64,000 nucleotides of DNA, from NCBI GenBank assembly GCA_026874595.1, contig CM049316.1:61517676-61581675 (forward strand), written 5' to 3'. The position numbers and the translations under genes are program-made. Under the pieces are notes generated by a model. It searched no databases. It saw nothing but the letters and a program-made list of their open reading frames with translations, and was not told where the DNA came from. This document shows, one piece after another, positions 1-12,300 of the stretch. The first letter of the stretch is position 1. Each line of letters starts with the position of its first letter. The stretch comes from Sipunculus nudus (taxonomy: Eukaryota > Annelida > Sipuncula > Golfingiida > Sipunculidae).

Positions 1-209
1 GGGCAATTTTTTTTTAATACAGGCAATTTTTTTTTGTAATTTCCAAGGCAAAATAATGTTAATATAATAAACATTATAACATAAAATGTACAATAAATTC
101 ACGTGGAACAATGACTGAAGGAGCACTAAGGCTTAAAAAACTGTGACAGGACTTTAGATGGCCTGGAAGCATAAATTCTGATAAGGACTGATTCTGTTTT
201 GATACTTAC
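1..209. other. Intron after exon 14
   Basis: AT-rich intron with a short T-run duplication (GGCAATTTTTTTTT at 3 and 23). No exon seen; the next DH exon must lie to the left of the window. Confidence 0.7.
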
Positions 210-344
210 ATGTTGAAGGAAACAATGACAGACGTGGAACGGGTTGTCCTCACACTGCTGTAGTTCTGCCAGGAAAAAACTGTTGTGGAACTGGAAGATC
301 TGCTCCAGGTTACCAAACACTATACTTCTCTTGCCTCTCAACAC
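210..344 (-). CDS. PLEKHG4-like: Exon 14: DH domain continuation
   Basis: 135 nt, 45 codons. Acceptor GAACACAG|GTGTTG, donor CAACAT|GTAAGT. Encodes VLRGKRSIVFGNLEQIFQFH, then FFLAELQQCEDNPFHVCHCF and LQH. The L-R-G-K-R-x-x-[IV]-F-G-N-[LI]-E-x-I stretch with F-H-x-x-F-F-L-x-E-L-x-x-C is the PLEKHG4-class DH signature. The next DH exon is not present in positions 1-209. Confidence 0.96.
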
Positions 345-3300
345 CTGTGTTCACACAACAAGAATAATACATATACACTTAGAACAAAATTCACAGTCAC
401 TTGCTGTTGTCTTTCTTAAACGATACACACAATACCAGCCAGCCTTGTTTATCATGCCTTCAACAGATGGCAGCAGCAGCAGTCATGACACCTTTACAAA
501 ATTTGTTTCCCCTGCTGCTAACAGGTGGCACAACCAGCTAGAAAACTTGGCAAATCTAAACAGCAAACTTAATTCTTAGATAAGTTTTGCAGACAATTAC
601 TGGATGAGTAATTTATCCCATGTGAGAAGTATTTTAAGCTAATGTTTGAATATGCATGAACAAATGTTTCACAACCATATGACAAAGTTACTGGTAATAT
701 TATTATTATTAAGATCCTTTAAACAGATTTTTAAGGGTACTTGGCCGTCTTGTCATGAAGTAAAATGGATTCGCAGACAGTATGGTTGTGAAGGAAAGTA
801 AATGATACATCCGAAATAGCAAAAAATCATATATATTAATGACAATGTACATTGTCAATGTACCATAATAATGACAAAGGTATATTTGGTTACCTGTGGT
901 ACATCCTCACGAAGCATCTCTGGAATGTAGTTGTCGATAACAAACTGTAGTGACTGTACATAATCCTCCTCTGTCTGTATCATCTCCCTCATGATCATCA
1001 TCAGTGTTCTACAACAGTCATAAAACTCAGTCATTCAGGGCTCAAATTAGTCACTCAGGGCTCGAAATTATAAAGCATCTACTGGCCCCAGGCTTGTTGC
1101 TGAAGGTATGGGTATGACAATGAAACACACATTTATGTTGTTCTGTAGAGGTTAAGAAACTACAATTTGTCTATCTTTTTTTTTTGTTTATGTGTCAAGG
1201 GACAAGGCATTCCTTGTAATTTAATGGTGTGAGGAATCTCCAGGCACAGAAAGTATGAGTAAATTTTCAGTGTGATCTTTATATAGATGCAGATACAGGA
1301 CTGAATACTTATCTGTTTGTGAACCTATTTAAAAGATATCCAAGTCCACAAATAAATAAAAACTAGATATTTCTTGGCACCGCAGGTGCCATAGTATCGC
1401 CAGACAATTAATCCCCCCCCCTTTAATAATAGGCCCCCCATCTTCAGCAACAATTAATATCAGACCACACTCATAGAAAAGGTCATTCTCATAGAAAAGG
1501 TCATGATCCAAATTTCAATATACATCATCCCCTAACCCATGTCTATGTATATGCAAGAAATCTGTCCATTAGTTTTTGACTTATAATGCTCACAGTACTG
1601 ATAAATGGCAATGATGGGGTATTAAACGGCACAAAACAAGTAAAAGAAAACAGGTGGCGCCATCTGCTTCCGGTACATGACAATACTTTCCAAGATCTTC
1701 GAACATGTTGATTTTTTGACCAATGCATGCATCCCTTATTGAGATATTAATGATTTTGTGTAATTTTCACCATATATGGCAATATTCAAGGTCAAGGCTA
1801 CTCTAATAGGAAAGGTCATGACCCCAATTTATATATACATTATCCCATAACCCATGTCTATGTATATGCATAATATGAAAGAAATCTGTCCATTAGTTTT
1901 TGACTTATAATGCTCACAGGTTATAAATGTACTGTTAAGTGGCAATGATGGGGTATTAAACGGCACAAAACAAGTAAAAGAATAACAGGTGGCACCACCT
2001 GTTTCCCGTACATGACAACACTATCCAAGATCTTCGTTCAAGTTGATTTTTGGACCAATCAATGCATCCCTTATTGAGAAATTAATGATTTTGTGTGATT
2101 TTCACCATATATGGCAATATTCAAGGTCAAGGCCACTCATTGGAAAGGTCATGACCCCTATTCAAATAAACATTATCCTATAACCCATATCCATGTATAT
2201 GCATAATATGAAAGAAATCTGTCAATTAGTTTTTGACTTATAATGCTCACAGTACTGATAAATGGCAATGATGGGGTATTAAACGGCACAAAACAAGTAA
2301 AAGAATAACAGGTGGCGCCACCTGTTTCCGGTACATGACAATACTTTCCAAGATCTTCGAACATGTTGATTTTTGGACCAATGCATGCATCCCTTATTGA
2401 GATATTAATGATTTTGTGTAAATTTTCACCATATATGGCAATATTCAAGGTCAAGGCCACTCTAATAGGAAAGGTCATGACCCCAATTTATATATACATC
2501 ATCCCATAACCCATATCTATGTATATGCATAATATGAAAGAAATCTGTCCATTAGTTTTTGACTTATAATGCTCACAGGTTATAAATGTACTGCATAATA
2601 TGAAAGAAATCTGTCAATTAGTTTTTGACTTATAATGCTCACAGTACTGATAAATGGCAATGATGGGGTATTAAACGGCACGAAAACAAGTAAAAGAATA
2701 ACAGGTGGCGCCACCTGTTTCCGGTACATGACATTACTATCCAAGATCTTCGGTCAAGTTGATTTTTGGACCAATGCATGCATCCCTTATTGAGAAATTA
2801 ATGATTTTGTGTGATTTTCACCATATATGGCAATATTCAAGGTCAAGGCCACTCTCATAGGAAAGGTCATGACCCCAATTTAAATAAACATCATCCCATA
2901 ACCCATATCTATGTATTTGCATAATATGAAAGAAATCTGTCCATTAGTTTTTGACTTATAATGCTCACAGTACTGTCAAGTAGCAATTTTGGGGATATTA
3001 AACGGCATGAAAACAAGTAAAGAATAATAGGTGACGCCACCAGTTTCTGGAACATGACAACCCTATCCATGATCTTCGATCAACTTGATTTTGGGATCAA
3101 TCCATGCAAGTTTTCTTGAGATATTTAAGAATTTGTGTGATTTTCCCCAAAATTGAACCTATTCAAGGTCAAGGTCACTCTCCTAGTTGAGGTCATGACC
3201 TCATTTTAAATAGGCGTCGTCCTCTCACCCATATCTATACATATACCAAGTTTGGTAAAGATCCGTGAAATATTTTTTGAGTTATTGTGTCCAAAAGAAA

Positions 3301-6300
3301 TCTCTGCGGCGGCGGCGGCGGCGCGACCGTGCCTAAACCATAGTTTCTCCAGACTATGTCTGGCGATACAATTAACAGGTTTTAAACAAGGGACCTATGG
3401 GTCACGACGCTCAGCTGTTATATATGATAAAAAAATATTTTTTAGAAATGAGGCACATGCTGGTTTTGTGTGGTAATAAATATAAGCTGTATTATGAGTT
3501 GTGGGTGTTTAGCTTATGTATGATTTTGATAGTATCTTTGGAGACAGGGAAGAGGATTGATTTCATTTATTTTATTAACAAATGGAGTGCTATTGTCACA
3601 CAGATTTTGACTTGGCCATATAACTTATAAGCAGAACATATAATATAAGAGTTTAACTATTTATTAAAAAAATTACAAATATTGTCCCAAATATAATTTT
3701 TATTAAAAATAATAAGAGAATCATATGATTTTTTAAAATGAAATATAACTGATATGATTATTAAAATAATATTAAAGAATATATTCATGAATGCATTCAT
3801 GAATACATTTTGAAAGTATTTGCACAAGTATTCATATACTTTTATTTTTACCTGAATTCTCATTCATTATGCAAGAAATTTTATAATGGAGTACATAATC
3901 ATATTCGTATTTAAATACAATTACAAAGTATTTGTCTGGTATTTATTCAGTTTTCACCAAACAATGATTTTGAGAATCCAGAATATACAAAATTCACACA
4001 TTTAAATAATAATCATAAGTACCTGGTTTTATGGCTTTTATTTATATTAAAAAATAACTGTAAAAAATTCATTTTGGACTAATTTCACATCAATGTACAC
4101 ACTAGACACAGTAAGAATCTAGATTAATATTATCAACTGCATCTTTGTCTATCATTAATTTCCTTCATATAATCCCTAATGATTAGTAATGAATAATATG
4201 ATTTACTTCTTTATCATTAAAAATGAACTGAAAAATGCCATAGGTGACTGCATGGTGTTATTTGGAATATGTGACATTCTACCCATCGATACAAGATTCT
4301 TATATCATCAGTAACTGCAAGTTAATTTCCTGTTATTATAAACTAACAAATTCCTTTTCTATTTTTCTTTAATTTGTTATTAAAAACCAAGAAAAATTTA
4401 TTAATTTATTGTTTATTGTTATGTTGTTGGTTAAAACTACTAGATGAGTTGGGTTGGACACCTGGATCAACTGTGGCTGGCCATAAGCTGCCTGGATTCT
4501 CGCCTCAAGCGTGCATAATTTGATGAAAGGTCAACAAGGTCAACATACAGGTGACTCAAGAGGGGCTGGAGAGAGCCAAAGTCTGACAGGGTCTCATAAA
4601 AAACATAAATAAAAGCTACAATATTTGGCCAATTTCTTTCAGCTTTCTAAACTAAAAAGCTGAAATCCTTATGTGTGCATGTTATAAAAAATTATATCAA
4701 CAGTGCTCTCAGGAAACAAACGTGCCATGGTCACAGTTGGGCAAAATTTAAGGTACTAATTTTATATTTATACTAATAACTTATAAAATTTGAAAAATTC
4801 AGAACTAATTTTGGGTATTCAATTGAATCTTGATTAAATAATGTTACATCCCTGACAATAAAATCTCTAGCTTCAGCAATGCCCTTGTTAAGGGAGTAAA
4901 TATATTTCTTGATTTTTTATAAAGTGCATTATGTTTGGGCCCATAACTTAAAAAAAATACACAATACTGACATCATTTCTGGCATGTGCATAGCGAATGT
5001 ATAGAAAAATATGTATATTATACATGATCAAAGTCAGATCAGTGGTTTTGATATTAGGCAGTCTTAAAGTGTAACAATGGGTTTTTAATGGAAAAATGAA
5101 GTTTTTCATTGATATCTCGAAGGAATTAAGTCCTAGTGACCAAATTCTTGGCATGGGAGGGGATTTTTGAGAAATCTAACTGTATGCCAAATTTAAGGAA
5201 CTTAGAGCTGAAGCTCGGGAGCTGAGCTCTAGCAAACTGCATAACACTAGCAATATGTGACATGGTGCTTGAAAACTTGAATAAAATCTACAGTTTTTGA
5301 TCAACTGGTTTCAAATTATTTGTGTTAACAGTTGAAATGCTACCAAAAACATGCTGTGAAAATTAAATCCACAGCAGTTACAGCAAAAAAACGTGCCATG
5401 GTCAAAGTTGGGCAAAATTTAAGGTACCAATTTTTTATTTTTGCTAATATTTTAAAAAATTTAAAAGATTTTGATCTAATTTTGGGTATACAATTTAATT
5501 TTGATTAATAAAAGTAATATTACTAGAAAAAAAGTGCTTAGCTTTTACAAGTTTTGTGTTAAGTGATAAAATTTCTTTCCTGATTATTTACAAAATGCAT
5601 TATGTTTTGGCCCATAACTTTTTTAAATTATATAATACAGACCTAATTTCTGGCATGTACATAGGAATTATATAGAGGATTATTTATAGGAAATATGAGG
5701 AAAAACAGATGAGTGGTTTTGATATTAGGCAGTCCTGAAGTGTGAAAATAGGTTTTTAATAAAAAATTGAGGTTTTTCCTTAATTTCTCAAAGGAATGAA
5801 GTCGCAAAGACCCAGTTTTCGGCTTGGTAGGAGATCTTGGGGACATCTAACATTATGCTGAATTTTGGATTCCTAGGTCTTACGGTTTCAAAACGTGCCA
5901 CATCTACGGACGGACGGACGGACGGACGGACGGACAGACAGACGGACGGACGACGGACAATGGACCACGACTATAGCTCAGATGACTTATAGTCAGCTGA
6001 GCTAAAAATTCAAGAGAATTGTTTAACATTGGAGGTGCACATGAAAATATTCTGCTTAATGTTTCAGCCTGCAATACAAGTGCTGACGTGTTCTATAACA
6101 TGCACACAACAAACTGTGTTGTGTATGGACAGTTGCAGGATTAAAGTTGCCTACCTTCTACGTTTAACCTCTTCCTCTGTCATGCGAAGGTCAGCCATGG
6201 AGGAGTATGATGTGAGTCCTCGACCACTCCTTGACATGATGTGTGTGTTAACAGGTACGGGAGACCATACGTGTTTTTGATCATCTTCACTCTCTCTGCG

Positions 6301-9300
6301 ATGTATCTGACCCCTCAACCCTCTGTCTTCATCCAGCATGCTGCAGAATCATCAATTTATACTTACATTTTATTTTGCAATGTTGCCTAGAGATTTTTTT
6401 CCATAAAGAAGATCAAAGTAAATTAAAAATAAAAAATACTTTTTTTGGTGAAGGTAGCTGCGTCCCTCTTTTTTAATGCTCTCTTATCCAATTCTTAATC
6501 TAAGTAAAGAACATCTGCAAAGTTCCATTTGGGTTTGGGACTTCATGACAGGGCGGTAGCACTCGCTTCCTATCATATTATTTTTTGTATCCTAGTGTCA
6601 TCCAGGCCCGGTGTCTACTGCACCTGTAGGTCCTGGGTGTATAATCATCCTCCTTGCTGGGTCATAACAATGAGGAACCTTCCTAAGACGCACTCATTTG
6701 AGATAATACACAGCTGTGGGGCACAGCCTTCTCCTCAAGCCTGCAGAGTGCTCAACCTGGGTGGGGGCTGACCGTGAAAATCGCACCACTGAGACCTCTG
6801 GCCTCGAGTCCTGTGCTCTACCCCTAAGCTACAGAACCCAGTAAATTCAAAGGTTACAAAAATAGTTTAAACATAATGTACTGCATGTTTAGCAAAATAC
6901 TGAAACAGTCATCAAAAACAAAATGTTTGCTACAGTATATAAATTAGGAAAAATCTTTGCCAGGTAACCAAAAATAAACTTTTTTTGTGATTAAATCATA
7001 ATACTTACAATTAAACATGGTCTACAGATCAATATTATCAAGTTGAGTTACATAAGTAAATAATTTTCTTAACATTCATAGCAATACCTTATGTGTAAAC
7101 ATCACTTCTGGCTATGCTGTATCAATATGAACTTCAAACCAAATATATAGGACTGAAATATAATTAAACTCACCCAATTTTTCAGTTGAAATTTATAATC
7201 TTACCAATAAATATTACATAGCTATAGTCTTGATTAAGGACTGGTTTGGTCAGTAAACATGAGATAGCAAGGGTTTCACTAAAGCAATGCATCTAATAAT
7301 TTGCCAAATAGTAAAAGAAAAGAACTGATAGGTGACACAAACCTTGGCAAACTTTCTGTGCTGCCTGTTATCATACTCAGTGACCTCAAGATGTTGAGAT
7401 CAAACTGACCAGTGCTGTCGAGGACTTCCCCTTTGCTGTCAATTTGCAGGCTGTTGACACGCTGCATATGACGTCGACTGCCGCCATGCTGCCGACGCAC
7501 GACGCCACTTACTGGGGATAAACTAGGTCCCTGTGGTGTACCGGGAAGCTCTTTCGGCACCGAGCTACTTTTTTGCTCCCGCCCGAGATTCTCGTGTGAC
7601 CCGCGTAGACTTTCTCTCGATCCACGCAAACTTTCTCTAGACCCCCTGAGTGCCGAGTCTGCTAAGCTTTTTGGTAAATTCGCCACGATTCTGTCGGACA
7701 TGTCCTCAGTAATAAGGCCTTCTTGGAACAATTTCTCTTGGTAATCTGCTAAATGAGCGTCCCTGAGATTGTCTTTGAATGCGCCTACCATAGGACCGTA
7801 ATTTGGTGAGGAAGGTTTCCCTGCAAAGGAACGTCTACGGAGCACTACAGGGGGCAGCATATGTGCACCTCGACTGTCCCGTAACTCAGGAGGCTCGTAT
7901 GATCCACGAGCTGGTATTGGGGCACCTACACACATGGAATTTCTACGTAATTGCTCCATTTCTAAATGAGTCCGTGCTCGTCTTAGTGTGGACTGTCTGA
8001 CTTTTAACAACTGTATTGTTTCTAAGCACCTCGTGCGTGCTACCCTACACTGTTCTTGTAGCTTTGCATTCCCAAGCTTCGATGATAAGTCCGTCATTTT
8101 ATCAAAGGCATCTTGTGTGATTGGCGGGTGTTCCTGCAGGTATTTTTCAATGCTGGTTAACAGTCTGTCTACGCCAGACGCTGACATACTGCTGTCCATC
8201 TTCATACCGGCAACGTACTTCATGGCATTCAGCGCCCATTCGTAAGCCTGCCAGAAGTAAAATATTGAAAATGACATTTCCAACAAGAGCACAAAAGATT
8301 GTGCATAGTACACCTGTCTTATGTTTTGTGACTTCTGACCTCATTAAATATTTGTGAATTTTTGCCGAGAATTAAATTAAGGTGAGAAACTATTGGTTAA
8401 TATTTACAAGGGGTTTTCATGAATATCTATCAGAATTTTGGTAAGTCATCATGGTGCCACCAAAGTCTGGTGACCTCTGATCTCATTAAATATGCATGGA
8501 TTTTGTTGAAATGGAACATAGGCCAGATATTACATTGGTTAATATTTCTGTTGAGTTTCATTATAATCCCCCATAATTTTCCTTTTCTGAATATCACCAA
8601 TTTGAAACCCTCACTAACATTAACCCAAACACAGTAACTGTACACACCCACACTGTAAATGTCCACATCTAGGAAGGTTCAGTTTAACATACTCATGAAA
8701 GAAATCACAGGATTCACCTAACTTTAAATATAGGTTTAATGATTTGAAAGGTTTCATGCATAAAACAAACTCATTATAATTTCAGTTGGTGACAGTAATA
8801 AAATATTATAAAATTTGTCAGTATGATAATCAGTATATAACACCAAGTATACAAAGAGTAAAATGTCTTTACCTTGTCCATCAAATTGTAACATGTGTGG
8901 GTATCTTCAATTTTGAAGCGGGTTTCTTCCAGCCGCCCTGCAAAAGTTCTCACCCTGGCCTTGAGGTCACGAGCGATCTCTCTGATGCCCGTGACCTCAT
9001 CGTAGTCACCTGACTGGGTTAACATACTTGCTTCTTCTAAAAGGTCTTGAGCTTTCTCAAGCTGTGTCTGCAATGAAATCAGGAATTAAACTTGTGTACT
9101 GACTCCAAACCACACAATACTTATGCAATATATGCCTTATGCTTCAAGTGGAGCCATATGGCACTATGAGAGGACATGCCTCCTCTGTGGTATAATGTTT
9201 ATGTTTCCTTTCAAAAATGTAACATCCAGTCCATTTTAGTACAAAATACTTCCACCAGATGTCAACTTGCTCATAACAACTTCATACTTGGAGAAAGATG

Positions 9301-12300
9301 TACACACAGATACAGAGGTACTGTCAAACTGATGAAAATATTACTACACTGGTGGAGCAAATTTCATACTTTGGGCATGTTCAAGGTGACTGTTATTGGT
9401 ATGCACCTAATCCCCCCTGCCTAAAACATAAACAATAACCTGAATGATATACAAATGTCAAATTTATGACTGCATCCCTTCCAGTTAACAAAAACTGAGT
9501 TATGGCATACACATGTGCCAGGACCTGAGCTGGTCATGTCTGCTAATACAAGTCAGATTTGACGTGGGACTCTTTCTTTGAAAGAACTGCAACACCATTT
9601 AAACAAGAAAATATATGTATGGACATTGGACACAGCTAATAAAAACGCTGAAATGGAAAATTAAAGCCAATAATGTTTGGATTTGAAACCCTACAGTCTA
9701 AGGTGTTGTGGTTCTGGATGTTTCAGTCAGACAAATTATTTGTCATGTCACCAGTTCTCCACACACATAGAAATAACCTATTCAGAATTCAAAATCCCCT
9801 TTGATTATCTAATTACTTATTTGTAACTGATTATTCAATTACTTGTATTTACTAATGGACAGAATTTATTTTCACACAATAATCAATATTTCTTCACACA
9901 TGACATCCTGTATTTAATGAATCCTCATAACATATGTTGTATAAGATTTGTATGGGATAATGTGAACTTGAATTTGCATATGAAAACAACATTTTGTGTA
10001 CCTGTATTTAGTCCAGTGAATACTAAAATGACCCCTTAGCCCTGCTACCGTGCTATAATTTTTTTTATGCAGGATAGGTCCATGGCCTGCTGGGGCCACT
10101 GTCTACTAAATGAGGATGAAGGTGACCAAACAATGAGAATCATATGTTCTTCTATGATGGCTATGAAAGCCTTCTGTATTATAATATTTATGTACACACT
10201 TTTAGGAATAATTCAAAAGTCACAACCTGTCATCAAGACATTAGGGCTGATTAAAATCTGAGGTTTTAATGAGATTTTCCCGTTATAGCATTTAGGCAGC
10301 AGCAGGATTTGAACCAGGGAGTTTAAACTACAAAGTCCTCTCAAGTCCAATGCATTTACCACTGGCCTATGTCCTACCCTATGCTATAAGTGTTTTGTAT
10401 TGACAAAATCTGTATTAGGACAAACAAAAAATAAAAAGGTATGGTTCTCAGGCACTTTTTTTTCAGAAATTTAGTTTTTACCTTTTTTGTATTTTTCAAT
10501 AAAAATGTTATATGATCAGGGTAAAGCATGAAAATATATATAACAATTTTTTTCCGCTGAACAGGTAAAAATACTACATAACAAAGAAAAATTGTATCAA
10601 AATTGTATTATTTTATGTTCTAGGAGGATGAAAACCAAAATAAAAATGTTTGATGCGGGGGGTTAAAATTGATGCGGACGGTGCCTGAGAACCATACCTT
10701 TTATTTTTTTTTTTGGCCTTACAGGTGATTTTATATAGCTTCTGGTCTGGCAATGTAGTGGATAAACAATTCACGACTATCCTGAGAGGATGACAGCAGT
10801 CAGAACAGCCTGTACATGTCTCGAGCTGAGTTACTGTACAAAAACAGTACAACACAAATATGTGCAGTTCGTGACAGTCTGACCGGGATGTGTGCTTACT
10901 GCGTGAGGATTGGCTGCAGGAATCCGGGATTACACTTAGCCAGCGTTAACCTCTTGGGTCAAGCTGGTGCATTTATTTTCTTATAATAAATAAGGGTTGC
11001 AAAAAGAGAGTTCACTAGTGGCACCAAACTTGTTTGTCACAAGAAGTACATTACTCTTGAACTTAGTGGTTACTGTGGCATATTACTGCAGGAGTAGTTT
11101 AACACTGTGAGGGTAACATTTGCATTGCACTTTACAATTACTGTTGCAATATAAAAGTATAAACTGAATGGCACTGAGTACACTGATATTCAGAATGCCT
11201 CTGCTAATTAATAAACAACACCACCATATGATTCCCTGAAATATCAGGGTCAAGATTTTAGATAACTTTCCTCACTGTGTAAATGCTAGTGATATTGAGT
11301 ACATAAGCAAGGAAACATTAATTATAAATGAGTAACACTGCGAGGGCCTGGAGTTTTGCCTCTGAGGTCATGCCTGGGTAATGTCCCTTTATGGTATTGA
11401 GGTGCCAGGAAAGATGCCAAGTGTGTCCCAAGGGGGAGGGGGCATTTTCCATATTTTCCTATAAATTTGAGGAATTTGTTATTATTTGAGCAGGGTCTAC
11501 TGCAGTGCTGTCTATCACATGCAGTATATAGACAGGGTATACTCCCGATACACTGAAGTCATGCAGGTCCACACTAATGCACAAATGGATAACATGCAAA
11601 TCTGGTAAAACATGTATCACAGACCAGAGCAACAAAAGGTCAAACAGTACACACTACTAAGGCTGTGTATTGCCAGACAGAATGTAAGATGAATAGGTTC
11701 ACAATACAGAATGGCAATACACAAATCAGTTTGCGAACCTTGTGCAATATAATTCATAGCAGAAAATAACCAAATGACCCAACTTCATATTGATTATTGT
11801 GTATATATAACATTTTGTTTTACATTTGGTTCAGTACCAAGATATCAAATGCAATTAACTGTGTAATTTCAGGACCCTGGCTTCAACCCATTACCAATGA
11901 GGACACAGCAAATAACTAGATACTGAATATCAGATTAAGTTCAATCTAGTAAGAGATAATTTTATTCATTCTCTTTTATTTCTATACTATTTCATAAGTC
12001 TGTTAGCATAAATGAAGTTTTACATAGTATGATTTGTGAATCGTGATATTGCAGCAGGCAAATATTTGTGCTCACATTTTAACACATCACAGATTCTCAA
12101 GTGTTCAGACGTGTGTTGCATCCCTACACACTACAGCAAAGCAAGATGCTGCCAGCTTCATCTTTGTCTGATCAAGGAGTTTACAGGACTGGAGTAACAA
12201 CTGTCAGAAGCCCTGCCAGGTCGCGAGTGTCAGTCGTGCGCTAATTGCAATTAAGACATGATAAGCCCATTAACTCTATTGTACGCCTATTGTGCCGCGG

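Larger units (their letters stand above)
9068..12199. other. Intron 10/9, left part
   Basis: Holds the tRNA-like sequence (10293-10379), MITE copy 1 and repeat family F copy 1. Other parts (9068-10290, 11600-12199) show no gene or clear repeat. Confidence 0.6.

Noticed and set aside
1543-2478. Two similar minus-strand ORFs (CFVPFNTPSLPFISTVSIIS)
   Set aside because: They are the same frame of successive ~330-bp tandem units, with stops or shifts in the others; not a conserved protein.
3397-3630. A 77-codon ORF at the start of repeat copy A, retained at 25642-25875 in copy B
   Set aside because: The six base differences I can count between the copies all change an amino acid and none is silent, which is opposite to purifying selection. 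The ORF survives because the copies are young.
5906-5956. Short spaced ACGG repeats considered as a CRISPR-like or origin array
   Set aside because: A plain tetranucleotide microsatellite in the tail of a mobile element in a eukaryotic intron.
10293-10379. Functional tRNA-Ser gene
   Set aside because: A and B boxes are good but the acceptor and anticodon stems do not pair well, so only a tRNA-derived sequence is claimed.
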